From the NCBI GenBank assembly GCA_950295325.1, contig OX485807.1, positions 52,110,440-52,174,439 on the forward strand: DNA of 64,000 bases, written 5' to 3'. Source of the DNA: Polytrichum commune. Its lineage: Eukaryota; Streptophyta; Polytrichopsida; Polytrichales; Polytrichaceae. A model generated the notes under the pieces. The model saw nothing but the letters and a program-made list of their open reading frames with translations, was not told the DNA's origin and ran no database searches. Below, piece by piece: positions 1-12,295 of this stretch. Positions within the stretch are counted from its first letter, which is position 1, and every line of letters begins with the position of its first letter. The translations under genes and the position numbers were made by a program.

Positions 1-545
1 GAGTGACAATCGTGGAATCTGAGGCCATGTTCTTCAACAATGGGGACGTCCGTGAAGAGTTCGCGGCGGACGACCATTATGTTGGCCCTGCTCGTAATCG
101 CCCGGCTCCATCATTTCGTGTGGCTATTGATTGCTACGAAGGTTATATGGTCCTCGTACGTCCTGGAGATGAGGAACATCCTAAACCGATTTGGTTGGTG
201 AAAGCATTGTCATCACCAAATTTTGTTCCAACTAGCCCAAATTTTCGTCAAATTGAGGTGGAATATTGCCGTCCAAGCACCAAAGATCAAAATGTGCTCC
301 GCACATATTTAGGGTGGGACACGAAAAAAGGTTTCAAATGGACAATGGACTCAGCATACGAACCAATATGGATAAACACGGATACCATACTTTGTGCTTG
401 GAAACCACGCAAAGGTTCCAAAATTGAAACAATGACCATCCCCCAAAAACATATAGATTTTGCCAAAGACAACTTGGCACGTATTGCTGCTGCAGAAAAC
501 AATGTCGAGAATGGAAATGAAGCAGAAGATGAAGATGGTGAATGA
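1..545 (+). CDS. Transposase-like protein, C-terminal part (cut by window edge)
   Basis: The frame enters from the left edge (frame of position 3) and ends at the TGA at 543-545. It encodes the last ~180 residues of the same protein that is complete at 33645-36720 on the other strand, and the two are identical where they overlap. The catalytic region lies outside the window. The C-terminus is acidic and rich in E and D. The gene belongs to the copy of the large transposon carried in arm A; the transposon end is at 1184. Confidence 0.85.
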   Translation, partial: VTIVESEAMFFNNGDVREEFAADDHYVGPARNRPAPSFRVAIDCYEGYMVLVRPGDEEHPKPIWLVKALSSPNFVPTSPNFRQIEVEYCRPSTKDQNVLRTYLGWDTKKGFKWTMDSAYEPIWINTDTILCAWKPRKGSKIETMTIPQKHIDFAKDNLARIAAAENNVENGNEAEDEDGE

Positions 546-666
546 TATTGACGTAGGTTTGGACCAAAGATATTTGAATGTGTATTGGTTTTTCATAAAA
601 TATATGACATTGGGGTCGAATACTATATTAGACACATTTTATAGCAATTTTATAGATTACAATTAT

Positions 667-945
667 ATTGCATGGATGCATTGATTTACGGATGTGGAAT
701 CCAAATGTTTTTTATGTTTGTGTTTTTACGGATGTGGATCCTAAACTATATAATTATATTGCATGGATGCGTTGATTTATGGATGTGGAATCCAAATGTT
801 TTTTATGTTTGTGTTATTACGGATGTGGACCCTAAACTATATAATTATATTGCATGGATGCATTGATTTACGGATGTGGAATCCAAATGTTTTTTATGTC
901 TGTGTTTTTACGGATGTGGACCCTAAACTATATAATTATATTGCA
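667..945 (+). repeat. 91-bp tandem repeat, three units, subterminal in the transposon
   Basis: Three consecutive units of about 91 bp start near 667, 758 and 849. Each unit carries two TTACGGATGTGG-like motifs, six in all, although one reads TTATGG. These resemble one half of the 22-bp palindrome found inside the full-length element. The block lies between the transposase stop codon and the transposon terminus, where many DNA transposons carry transposase-binding subterminal repeats. The binding role is inference. Confidence 0.85.
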
Positions 946-1188
946 GATGCTAATTTGCAATTTCGTGTCATTGGAATATTGTGTTGGCATAGTTTTGATT
1001 ATCAACTGAATAATTACTATATTTAGAAACATATATATTCATCACATATGGATCTTTAAAACATTATGTTGTCATTGTTCCCCATGTTCCCCATGTTCGC
1101 TACGTTCACAATATTCGCATCCGAAACTACGGGTCCAATTTATTTTGAGACTTTCCAAAGTCTCCAATTAACGAATATAGTGTTATGA

Positions 1189-2200
1189 GTCGATGTATAA
1201 ACTTCGGAGGCTAGCCTTTTGGGAAATGAAGAGGTTCGAGAGGAGTTTGATGTGGACGACCATTACGTCGGACCTGCTAGTAACCGCCCCCACCATCATT
1301 CCGTATTACAGTGGATTGTTATAAAGGTTATATTATGCTCATTTTGCATCCTGGAGTTGAGACATATGCAAAGCCAATGTGGGTGGCAAGAGCTTTGTCC
1401 AAACCAAATTTTGCAACTTCTAGGCCTTATTTTTGACAAATTTAGGTGGAGTACTACCGACCGATGACACAAAATGAAAATGTGATTCGGCATTACACAT
1501 AGAGGCAGGGAGACAAACCATAACTTTTGATGGAAGGTGGATTCTGAGCATAGTCCATCTTGGATAGATACAGATTCCATCTTCATAGCATGGATACCAC
1601 GAAAAAATCATAGTGGATTAGTGTCCATCCCTCAAAAGTACATAACTTTTGCAAAAGACCACCTTGCTCGGATCGCACAAGAAGCATGCCACGTTGAATG
1701 AGAAGTTGGTAGGATTATGTTATCATAATAATTATAGTTTCATATGTAACTATAGTAGATACATATTGGTCATATGTGTGCTCCTCAAAATAGGGGTAGA
1801 GTTTGGGTTGAACTTAGGAATGCTCCAATTCCATCGGGATTGGATGAATATCCATATAGAATATTTCACAACAAATGTGAACTTTATTTTATTATTTTGT
1901 TAGGGACCAAATTGTAGGGTTAAATAAATATGTTTTTTTTGCACGATGGTTTGTAGGTCGTAGTATCTATATTTTATTTAACATGCTAATAATAGCCAAC
2001 ATTGTGTATGATTTCTTTCGTGAAGTTGGTTTCAAGTGCTCTACCCAATGTGCTTATGTCAGCTAACCACTGATTTGGGGATACTAAACTGATAATATAT
2101 TTGAGATTGTTGACAATATAGTTTCAGGCCAATTCATGTTGTTGTGGTCCACATATTAATTTGAGATAAGAAAATGTCTCAAATTAGCGAATATAGTGTT
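1189..2200 (+). mobile_element. Relic of the same transposon family
   Basis: The relic starts at the target duplication of the younger element and ends at a related terminus (CGAATATAGTGTT, 2188-2200). Inside lies a decayed copy of the transposase C-terminus. The younger element is inserted in it; the other side of the break is visible right of 49428 in the A' copy. Confidence 0.75.
1219..1702 (+). pseudogene. Decayed transposase C-terminus
   Basis: The first codons read REEFDVDDHYVGPASNRP, matching REEFAADDHYVGPARNRP of the intact protein. Similarity continues through frameshifts to about 1690, where KYITFAKDHLARIA matches KHIDFAKDNLARIA. No continuous frame survives. This is a broken remnant with no expected function. 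Confidence 0.8.
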
Positions 2201-2328
2201 ATATATGTTATGTGTCTACTATACCCTTAATAACTTGCCATAGAAAGCAATGAGTGCACACTTACTTCCAAAATCACATGTACTTCTAAAGATTTGCAAA
2301 CATGATAGTTCTATAATAGTTGCAATTA

Positions 2329-2660
2329 GGGTGAGTTTCCATGTAGTCCACTCGCCCACTAGATTGTAGACAATAGTGGGCTAGAGGTGTTCACTTGTAA
2401 ATAAACAAAAAGCAAGCGACCAAGCAACCAATTTTTTGTGGCCTACTAGAAGATGGAGGGCCGTGGCCTTGGTTGTTAGACTTCCATGCACCCACTAAAC
2501 ACTTAGAATAGTAAAAATTAGTTGACACATAAGAATATTAAACTCTTGAATAGCAATAGTTGGTTGGCACATACTAACACCAACCCACTAGATTCCATCT
2601 ACATTTGTCTTTATTCCCACTAGAATTTGGTGGGCAAACAACCTACATGGAAACTCACCC
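2329..2660. mobile_element. Tourist-like (PIF/Harbinger) MITE, 332 bp
   Basis: The ends read GGGTGAGTTTCCATGTAG and its reverse complement, and the element is flanked by TTA at 2326-2328 and 2661-2663. A TTA duplication with GGG-starting ends is the signature of PIF/Harbinger-derived MITEs. There is no coding capacity. Inner sequence also pairs imperfectly (CCCACTAGA motifs on both sides). Confidence 0.85.
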
Positions 2661-2663
2661 TTA

Positions 2664-5600
2664 GAACACTTTCAATTCTCCAACATCATGATTATATTAT
2701 GAAACATTTAGTGGCAGCTTCCGTCGACCGAGTTTGAAGAAAATCACGTAAGGTAGAGAAGTCTTGCGTAGTTACTTTTTCAATTACCTAGCCCACTTCA
2801 CTTACGATATTGAACATTATTTAAACTACAATAGCAAATCCAATTTAAAGCCATAGCCATCTTCCTCATTATTCAAAGCTCATGTGAATATCCTGGTCAT
2901 AATTGACATTGAAGTATATTTGGACAAACCACTTGTCCAAAAATAATAGGGGATGTGTAGTTGTGGAAACAAAACCATCAAACTACAACAACAAAAGCAA
3001 CAACACAACAACCACAACTTTGAGTATAATTCGTATACCATGTTTGCCAACCACCATATTTGTATAGTTTTGCAGTGTGGTGTACATCATATTGACGATT
3101 GAAGTTGTCCAAAATTCATGCATAGATTCGAATATACTTAAATCTTAATTTTATTATCAAAGCAACCAAAAATACATCCTTCTCAAATGACCACATAAAT
3201 CCTCCCGAATATGTTGACTACCCAATTTTGTTGACTGTTGGACCTAGAATAATCAACAAAAGAATTTTAACACATCATCCAATTCTCTCTTAACATGTTG
3301 TGTCTGTTCTGAGATCCACCACCCTACCGCACACCACTCAAACTAAAGGTGCCGATTTAAGAGAGGCAAGCGACTTTAGGCTCGCTTCCTTTACTCGTCT
3401 CAAGAAAAGGGCTGGCTGGAAGACTTTGCATTGACGTGAATGAGTTGATGCTGAGAAGCAGCAAAACGTGTGTAATTGTTGTTCACCAAATATTATTATG
3501 CTGTGGTGGACTCCAACGGAGGCCTTTGGGTTTTGGCCTGCCCAAAATCGGGTCACGAAATTTCGCATGCACTGGTTGCTGTGCTTTTTGGACATTGTCA
3601 ATCCTTCGACATTGTGACATGGCCATGAGCACAGAGTTGGGGATCTGGGAAGGCCATTTCATACTTGAAAGAATGAATGGCCAGGTGCTAAAGCACCTCC
3701 AATGGGCTTTTTGAGGAAGGGGTTTTATGATAGGATAAGGGCCAGGGCCTGTGATCTGCAACCCCAAATTTTTCGGGGGGGGGGGGGGACTTGACCAAAA
3801 AATGATGTCCCACCTGACTTCAAAAAAAAGTTGTCCTTGCTTTTATGAAGGCCATCTAGTGCACAAACGACATAATATTGAGTGCACCTCAACTACAAGG
3901 TTCAAAATCCAACATAAATGTTCATTTCCACCTAGTAAATAAGCAAATAATTGGGTTTTCATTCCCGCAGTGAAATCGGCAATAAAGTATGTAATTAATT
4001 TGGGAGTTAATGATATAAAACATTCTTCATTCTAACAGTGAGCTAATATTTTTTGTAACTTACCATTTGAAAGGGCCTTTGCCATTTAAAACCTTAGCTC
4101 AAAATAATTTGCTAATTGTAGATAATTTGTTTCATATTGCTCATGGTTGCATCGCCATAGTAGCATGTGGTACACATCCATCCTTTCCTGGGTATTCCAT
4201 TTTGAAATGGAGTTGGCATGTCCATGCAAATCTCACTGACCTTAAGTTAGATGTTGTGGGTGACAAGCCCAAGCCTTACTCATCCATCACAAAAAGCCAA
4301 TTAGAGATTCTTGGTCTACTCTTCATGAGTGAGCACCCTAGACACGCCATGGTTTCGAGAAATTTGGACACTGTAAGTATGATCTCTCAAACTATTGTAA
4401 GGGATTCTCAATTTTTGACTTGCATGTCTCATGTTAAGTCCACGGTTCCATGCTACAAGTGCTTGCTTGAGCTCCTTGTCCATCTAGTTACCATTTTTCT
4501 ACCTTCTTTGAGTGCATGCAGTTGGTCTCCCTCTTTCTCGTTTCTTCATATTAGGCTAAAATCCACAAGTGTTTGAGATGTCTTGTAGGATGTTTTGAAT
4601 TGTACCTGAAGTTTACATTAAATCAATGGCGCGGCGGTGATGTCCTCAATGATGCCAACATTCTCCTCATGTGCATGCGATTGGAGTCTTGGATTGTGGC
4701 GTTGTGTTGCCAATGACTAATGGGGTTGGCAAGGATGTGCGTTTCTGGGGTGCAAATTAAAGCCATTGTGCATTAGCTTGCAAATGAGGGGCCATGCTTT
4801 GTAGGTGTACCCAAGCCCCCCCCCTCCGCCGCTACTACACATCACCACTCCCTCTGCTTCGGAAGTTGCCACTTTTCCCCAAATCTTGACATTGTTGTTG
4901 TGGTGAATAATCCACTAGTTGAGTCCCGATCAACGACTCTCATGTGATGTATTCTGTAATTCATGACTTACTGTATTCAAAGCCCGTACATCAAATCTGA
5001 AACTTCTCTCTTCATACATATTGTGTGCACACAAAAGCTACTTGTGTTCTCTTTGAATTTTTGTCAACTTGCCAAACCTAGCTTAAATGTTTTTCAACGT
5101 GTCGAATCTATTCTACGCATGCACGCGACACTTTTCACGTCCACTCTCGAGTCACACAACCTAATCACCTCAAAAACCTACTCAATGGACATGCTTGTTG
5201 ATCACACAATGGCCTTGCAAGTGATCACACAAATTGCTCTCCGTAACATGACACAAAGCAACCGGATTGAAGCTATGAATTAGTTGTAATCAACATGCTC
5301 AAAGTTAGATATTTGAGAGCACTTGGGTCCCTAGTTAGGATACCATTTCTTTGCAATATGTTGGTTTCAAAATGGCATGAGAAGTGGTAGTGCAGTGTCT
5401 TCGAAACCACCACATTCATTCTCCTCGAATCACAAATTGTGGTCTCAATTGCACAAATCGAATCTTGGAAAACCAATAATTCTACTCCCACTAAGCATGA
5501 TTGCTGCCTATTTCTTTTCGTGTATCGAGAGTTGATTCAAGAGAACCCTCAAAGTATGAAAGTATGAACCACTTTGAACAAAGTCCTTCTCCACACCTTC

Positions 5601-6558
5601 CTAACTTGACAACTTGAATAATTTTGGAATAATATGTTGCATGTCACCGTTTTAGGCGCAGCCTATGGCACATCTAAAGGTGTAGGCATGGTTTTTGGTA
5701 TATCTACCTTATATCACAATGCCAACAATCCCTTAAAAATGATCATGCAAACAATTAAAATGATCTCTTCCTAGTTGATAGGACATAATCTTAGGTCACG
5801 TGTTTTTAGGAAGGGAAAGAAAAGAAGGATGCCAAATTATCAAATATCACGGAATTGCCAACTTAAATGAATGTTTGGCAACATAGCAAAATGTTTGTAA
5901 GTGGTGCTTAATATTACCATTTAACATGCACTGGATTACATGCATCATGCTTAAGGTATGCAAGTGTTCTTTGGCTTGTTTTTCTTGTTCTCTGTCTCTT
6001 CTATTGATCAAATTACATTTTCAAATTTGTGTCGCATTGGAAAATCTAAGATGAAGGCATCAACAAAAACCATATTGAACATTAGACCTCCCCTTACTTA
6101 ATTATGGTTATTGGAAGTGCACCTTTGTTGATTCCTCAATTGAATACAACCAATCTCTAATCTTTGGATGACATATAGTTATAAGTTGAAAAGTGTTTAG
6201 TGGATCCATGGTCAGAGTCCTCAACATTTTGAAAGGCAAACTAGAATGTTCTTGCTTTTGTTATCTTCATGAGAACTCATCGGGCCCACTACACCCTTCC
6301 CTCTGTAATGTCACCCTCTATAATGTCACTCCCTCTCTTATATCCTCAAAACCCTGGGGAACGGACGCGCTCAATTCATTTCCCTCCTTGTTGTCACATG
6401 TCCCTCTCATATATCACAACTCTTGATATTAAAATAATCCACCAAAGAACTCAAAGCACATGCTCACACGCATCACGTTCTCATCAGTGTCATTATTGTC
6501 ATATCGCAATATTGACTTTGTGTTATTCCATAAGATCGCACATTACACTAATTCTGTA
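2664..6558. other. Unassigned spacer in arm A
   Basis: No recognisable gene. Small open frames (3436-3714, 4067-4576 of 169 codons, 4963-5283) show no known motif, and their conservation in A' only reflects the duplication. There is a 14-base G run at 3775-3788 and a C-rich tract near 4817-4828. The stretch at 6290-6335 holds short TAATGTCAC-type motifs like those in the pogo-like element that follows. Confidence 0.6.
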
Positions 6559-7902
6559 CACCCTAACCTTGATAATGTCACACCCTCCGTTTCACCAAAA
6601 AGTGTGATATAAACAAGGTGTGACATACTTGATAATGTCACATTTTGTGCATAATGTGATATTATCAAAAAATATGTAGAAAATCAAAATATAATTATAA
6701 TTAAAAAAAACAAATACGAGACTTCAATGTTTTTGAATGTAAAATCTAATTCAAAATTGTGAATAACAACAAGAGCACATCATAATGTGTCATTGAGATT
6801 AGGTAAAGACCTCTCACAAGTGACAAAGAAGCTTCTAATGTCACATTGTTTTGTTGATGTTAAATGTGCAACACCAATTCTAATGAGTTTGTCATGGATT
6901 TTTTCCATTTCTAACAACTCATGAGTGTTGAAAATCTGAGAACCTTGGCTAGCCATAAAATTCAAAACATCTTTAGCATATTTTTGTGCATCGCTTAGCT
7001 TCACTACTTTAGACTCATCATCACTGCTATCAACAATCAATGGGTCCACTTCCATGGAATCAAGAACATGTTCGCCATCTTGCACTAATTGCACAAGCTC
7101 CTTAGTAGAAAATTCCACCTCAAAATCATCTTCACCTTCCATGTTTATGTACTCCAAAGGACAAAGCTTTTCTACAGGCTTGCCTTCAACATCCAAACCC
7201 AAATTTAATGCGGCGATGAGTCTACCCAATTCCAAAGTTGCTTCCTCCATTTTGGACTTCATACGTTCATCAAGATTGTTTATATCTGCATTCCACTCTA
7301 CAGGCAATTTGGCGGACTTTCTCCAACAATTTCTAATGGTTTGATCATCTAATTCATGCCATGCCGCCACACACCATAGCATAGCTTGAAATACATCAAC
7401 ATTCAATTTCCCCAAATCTTCATTTGAGTTGTTATCAATTTGTTGCAAAGTCCAGGCAACAAGCTTGCGCTTATAACACATTTTGAATGCTGCAATCACT
7501 CCTTGATCCAAAGGCTGAACAACTGAAGTCACATTTGGTGGAAGGAACAAGATAGTGATATGGGAGAGTACAAAAGCATTAAACCCATCTATAACTTTCT
7601 TGACCTCACCATGAATATCATGCCGAAAGCATTGAATGAGAGCTCATTCAATGACCCCCAATATGCTTTGCTTTAGCCCATGCTCACCCATGAACAATAA
7701 TATCGAACCCATGCCCACACAATCCATCCATACTTGATATTATCACATTTACACTACGGATTTTGAAAAAAAATAGTGACATTATCAAGGGTGATAGGGA
7801 TAATAACGAGGGAGTTTTACACTATGAAAATCGGTTTCAAACTTTTAGGTGACAATAACAAGGTGTTCTATTAACAAGGGTGACATTATCAAGGTTAGAC
7901 TG
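6559..7902. mobile_element. Pogo/Tigger-like DNA transposon, internally reduced
   Basis: The ends share CTAACCTTGATAATGTCAC in inverted orientation (6562 onward, and its complement ending near 7900). They are flanked by TA at 6557-6558 and 7903-7904, the duplication used by Tc1/mariner-pogo elements. Extra copies of the GATAATGTCAC motif lie just inside both ends. The interior holds only the 3' part of a DDE transposase gene, so the copy is not autonomous. Confidence 0.75.
6780..7550 (-). pseudogene. Pogo/Tigger DDE transposase, C-terminal fragment
   Basis: The 256-residue open frame begins FLPPNVTSVVQPLDQGVIAA, the block following the catalytic core in CENP-B/Tigger-type transposases. Just upstream in frame the expected DN..SH catalytic loop has decayed (DGFNAFVLSHITI). 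The N-terminal DNA-binding domains are absent. The remaining C-terminus is acidic. The start at 7550 is only the first available start in the fragment. It may be a domesticated tail but most likely is a remnant. Confidence 0.75.
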
Positions 7903-8325
7903 TAGTACCATGTATCCATGACAACGCTGCAGACCTCCTTGATAGCACGTGCACTTTGGTTGGCCCCCAGGCGTGATATTAGGGAGGTGGGAGTAAATTA
8001 TGTAGAATCTAGTGGGTCGTCGACGACCATGGAAAAAAACCCACCTTCAACTTGTTACACAAGGTGCGGCCACAAGCAATCTTCATCCACGCGGCAGTCG
8101 TCAGGACCCAGCTGCTTACATCCATCGGAGAGAGCAAGAAGAGAGACGCTTTACTTTCTACAAACGCCTCCCAAGCTGCCTTTCACGAAGCCACACGTGA
8201 TGGGAATTGTCCAGGTCTACCGGTGAAGGACGGGACTTCGGAGGCGGGAACTCGACGGGATGTGAGTGCCGTAGGGCAGGCAAAACCCTGTCGAACTTCG
8301 GTCAACCGTTGCATCGATCCTCCAC

Positions 8326-8332
8326 TATAAAG
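8326..8332 (+). promoter_or_regulatory. TATA box of dirigent gene a
   Basis: TATAAAG lies 236 bp upstream of the ATG in a GC-richer promoter. The equivalent site is conserved in the diverged third copy (TATAAAT, 53902-53908), which supports a functional core promoter. Confidence 0.6.
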
Positions 8333-8567
8333 CCTCGACGGTGTCCTCTCATATTCATCCCAACATCGCCCAACTTCTAGTTACAAGCACACAGCTTCCG
8401 CCTCTCCCGCAAACTAAGCTCCCTCGTCTGATCAGTCCGTGACATCGACTCGGCAGTGCTCTCCAAAGATCCTCACTTCAAAGGCCATCAGTTTAGAAAA
8501 TTTTCAACGCTCGAGTCGGAATCTGCAGGGAGCCTGCAGTGTGAATTCCTTCGTTGCCGCCAAGACG

Positions 8568-9379
8568 ATGGCAATGGGCCAGAACTTTAACTTCCTGGCA
8601 GCATGGGGGATCCTGGTGCTTTGCATGGTCGCCAGCGGGGCGGCTGCAGGCCGACAGCTCCTCGAGCACGACCACACCCATAATGTGACGTTCTTCGTCC
8701 ACGAAGCGATCAACACAGGCTCCGATGCGACGGGTTATATCGTGGCCGGGCCTGGCGGCGAAACGAGCGAGCTGAAGCTGGGTGCGCTGGTTGTGGTGGA
8801 CAATATCATCACCGAGACGGCCAGCCCCAAATCCAAGCAGCTGGGCAAGTTCCAGGGCCTGTATGTGCTCGATGGAGGCCAGAAGTACCGCGCTCAAGTC
8901 ACCGTCATCATCGACCAGCCCGGAGATCTGATCGAAACCACCTACGAGGTAAAATATTGAATCAAATTGAGCAACAAATCCACTCAGAAAAAAAAGTACT
9001 CCCCAAGAATTTATTTCAAAATTACATATGCCATTCGTCTCATCATTGGGTCAACTATATTTGTCTCAGCTGGACTTTGAAGTGTGACGAATCTCCGCTG
9101 CAATATAATTAGGTTTGAAAATTTCATGACTTTTTGTTCTTGGTCGAGGAGTCGCTTAAGTACTTACATGTCAATGACATTTGGTGTTGTTTCCAGATTC
9201 TCGGACAACGCCCATCTTTCAATGCCACAAGTGACAGGCAGTTGGCAGTGGTGGCTGGCACTGGAGTGTTTCTTGGGCAGAAGGGATACGCCCTCGTAGA
9301 CACTGTGTACCAGAAGCTTGTTGGTACCAAGGGCGCTCGATACACCATCCAGAAGTGGACGCTCGTCGTCGGGAAGTAA
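8568..9379 (+). CDS. DIR: Dirigent protein, two exons, 187 aa
   Basis: Exon 1 is 8568-8948 and exon 2 is 9197-9379. The 248-bp intron begins GTAAAATATTG and ends TTTCCAG, phase 0. The protein starts with a hydrophobic signal peptide (about residues 1-27) ending in GAAAG, so it should be secreted to the apoplast. The dirigent fold is supported by NVTFFVHEAI, the central VVAGTGVFLGQKGYA block and the C-terminal ARYTIQKWTLVVGK. Dirigent proteins impose stereo- or regioselectivity on coupling of phenoxy radicals made by laccases or peroxidases; the substrate cannot be predicted here. The ATG at 8568 is preferred over the one at 8574. Length is normal for the family. An identical mirror gene is at 24811-25622. 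Confidence 0.93.
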
Positions 9380-10103
9380 TTTAGGGATAATTGAGAGAGC
9401 CTGCTATTCAATTATTGGATTGGTAGATTCACCTGACAATTTCACTCTGTCGAGATGCCGATTGGCACAGTTGATTGTAAATATTTAAGAAGAACATCAA
9501 TTCTTCAAGGAATCTGAAAGTTGCCTCCGAGCTCTTATCAGTAGCTAGCTATTGAGTATTTCTTGGGTCTGTTCACCGGCATTCTCTCTATCATGGATTA
9601 CACTAACCATCTACAAAGAGCGGTGTCTCTTCAACACAGATGTAGGTTGCGTCTGAACTCCGAGTCATTTGGTTCATGATGAGCTGCAGATGTAATTGGA
9701 CGTCATGCTCCAGCTAAACGCCGAGACATTGGTTGATGAACAACAAAATAACCTTCCTCTGCGTCTTGAAGCATCAAGCGAAGTTCATAGGACTCCACAT
9801 TTCCCCTGTTAAGCTTAGGGTCGCAGGGATCCTTCAGCTCGCATGAAGTGAACTAGAAAAAGCCATTTTGTTTCGAAGTTCTTTTAAACATCATTCATGA
9901 TGCTACTGAGTGCATGATCTACTTGTAGCGAGAGATGGCCATGAAAGTGGCGTCCTTCGCAAAAAAAATTAGTTCTTTGTGCTTGTGTGTGTAGTGAGAA
10001 TAACTATGTACAAAAGTGAGGAGGTGTTAATACCCAATATACTTTTGGCATTCGAAATACAAAGAAAAAAATATTTATCACCTCTAATCCTTAGGAGTGT
10101 GCT

Positions 10104-10881
10104 GAACTCTTCACATATAGACACATAATCAGTATACATCTTTTGTTTATTTGTGAAGACACACTTGTATGTATGTTTTTGGTTCATCCTTCCAGCATTT
10201 AGAAATAGTGGTGTGAGCGGTTGATAAGGATGTTTGTACGTTGGATATGACCTGTCTAAATGTGCTTTTCAGTGCTTTGAGAATAAATTTAATAGAATTG
10301 TGTTGGTTGTTGCCACAACAAGCACACGAGACCTAGGCAACTCGTCTTGTGTTGATGAAGTTTCTTGCAATCCTATGACAATGGTAGACTTCTTTTTTTA
10401 TGTTTTAGTGATGCAAGGCAATATTTCACCTACACAAGACAAGTCACTCAAGTCTCATATGCTTATAGTGATAATTTATCAATGGTGAAATCTTCTATTT
10501 CATTTGGTGGAAGGAACTCTTCACATATAGACCCATAATCAGTATACATCTTTTGTTTATTTGTGAAGACACACTTGTATATATGTTTCTGGTTCATCCT
10601 TCCAGCATTTAGAAATAGTAGTGTGAGCGGCTCATAAGGATGTTTGTACTTTAAATCTGTCTAAATGTGCTTTTCAATGCTTATAGAATAGGTTTAGTAG
10701 AATTGTGTTGGCTGTTGCCACTAGAAGCACAGGAGACCTAGGCGTCTTGCGTTGATGAAGTTTCTTGCAATCCTATGACAATGGTAGATTTTTTTATGTT
10801 TTAGTGATGCAAGATAATTTTTCACATACAGAAGACAAGTTGCTCAAGTCTGATATGCTTATAGTGATAATTTATCAATGG
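10104..10881 (+). repeat. Direct repeat of ~390 bp at the inner edge of arm A
   Basis: 10104-10490 and 10507-10881 are diverged copies, both containing CTTCACATATAGAC...ATTTAGAAATAG and the ATGACAATGGTAGA block. Only the first is near-identical to arm A'. The second continues into the older spacer. This duplication marks the joint where the near-identical arm meets the resident spacer. Confidence 0.8.
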
Positions 10882-11757
10882 TGAAAACTTCTCCTACGTC
10901 ACCGGAAGATCGGCAAACCTACCAGATAGGTAGATTTGCATTGTTCTTTCATTATTGTAGGTCGATTGCCTAGAAATTTCATGTTGATAGTGTAGAGGTG
11001 AAGGATGTGTTTGTTGTTGTAGAGGAAGTGTGTCAATTGTGAGGTCCCATTCACAATCTTCCCAAGAGTTGAAAGTTGACTTGGCATCAATATGCAAGTT
11101 AGATTTGAAGGCTCCATCATCATTTAGTTTGGATGGACTACTACAACAAGAATAAAAATAAAAAATTACAAGGAATGACAAATAATATTGGGTTAACATT
11201 CGGTGTTGGTGACACTATAATGCAGTCTACAATTAGACTTTACATTCACCTTGCATTCACTTACTGTGTTGGTCCCTCAAGCATGGTGTCAAGTGAACTT
11301 GACCGGGCTCTGCCTTTTCCACGAATGAGAGTGCTTGAAGTGCAAGGGTCACGGGCCCTCAATTGTGTGTGTGTGAAGTGGCCCTACAGGGTAACCCACC
11401 ATTATTTGTCGTTCCTGGTAAATTGTTTTGGGGATTATATATCTACGGTGTTGCATTTACTGTCACTAACAAAGTGATTTTCATCCAAATTTCAATCATC
11501 CATGACAACATTTCATCCTAATTTGTTGTAGATTATGAACTGTACACTTGACATATGACCAATGTTGCAGACATTTGAGAACAAATTTTAGTGCCATGAT
11601 CAAAGTTGCGTTTTAGTTGATGAATGATTCTCTTGAAAACCTTGCAAACAATGCTTCATATGATACTAACTCACGTAGATCTCTTTTCAGGGACGACTGT
11701 GCGTAATATTTTCAAATGAACAAACATGTCGAGGATGTTACATTTTGTGATAGATTT

Positions 11758-12295
11758 TCATTCCTTGTACAACAACGGGAGCTTAGCGACCATATCCACA
11801 AATTCTACTATTGCGCCTGGCAGATGCTTGACTGAGTGACTGAAATCTAGCCTTCTCAATTCTGATGTGAAGGAGAATAGACGCCACTCGATCTGCATCA
11901 CGTTCAGAAACAAGATTGCCCTTGGCATCGATATATAACGAGGCCTTACGTTCCACGATTCCTCAAACTTCTTCATGAATCCCTCCCTTGCAAGCCTGTA
12001 GTTCATCTGGATAGACACAATAATCCGCTGAATACTTTATACCGAACCAGAGGTGACCTTGCAAGCTTGCATTACACATTTGAGAGCACATCAACAGGAG
12101 GACAACAAGTATATTCAGTCAGCTAGAATAAATGTTTGGACATGGACTTACTGTTCGTGCCCGTCGGTTCTCATCCACTACAACACAGACTTTTAGTGTC
12201 CCTGAGAACCATAAAAACCTCCAACTTGCTGCTTCTTGTAGCTCGACTAATTGCCCATTTCCACCATCTTCTATAACTTTGCGAGAGGTCACGTC
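11758..12295 (-). pseudogene. DUF220-family (SRPBCC-like) gene relic, copy 1
   Basis: Minus-strand exon-like blocks are 12153-12295 (VTSRKVIEDGGNGQ, ASWRFLWFSGTLKVCVVVDE) and about 12006-11758 (MNYRLAREGFMKKFEESWNV). They follow the order of the plant DUF220 domain. The second block has a 2-bp slip in a TATATA tract, after which YIDAKGNLVSERDADRVAS is read in another frame, and a further shift before LPGAIVEFVDMVAKLP. The first exon ([11 protein letters not shown] type) is missing here but present in the other copies. The family assignment comes from memory of the domain pattern. Confidence 0.6.

Larger units (their letters stand above)
1..1184 (+). mobile_element. Large transposon, terminal 1.2 kb (second copy)
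   Basis: This is the mirror of 33006-34189. It ends with the inverted-repeat terminus reading CGAATATAGTGTT at 1172-1184, followed by the target duplication ATGA at 1185-1188. It holds the transposase C-terminus, a ~280 bp tandem-repeat block and a non-coding tail. The rest of this copy, if present, lies left of the window. Confidence 0.8.
1..10502 (+). repeat. Inverted-duplication arm A
   Basis: This arm is the reverse complement of 23688-34189, with p pairing with 34190-p. Every paired reading frame in the two arms matches at that constant offset, so there are no net indels. I noticed only two substitutions: 3788 (the end of a G run) and 5240 (T versus C). Similarity stops abruptly at about 10502 and is followed by a diverged tandem copy of the preceding 390 bp. 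The arm enters the window already inside a transposon, so its true outer end lies to the left. The near-identity means either a very recent duplication, gene conversion, or an assembly fold-back. Confidence 0.93.

Noticed and set aside
4067-4576. 169-codon open frame conserved in both arms
   Set aside because: The arms are near-identical everywhere, so conservation carries no information; no domain recognised.
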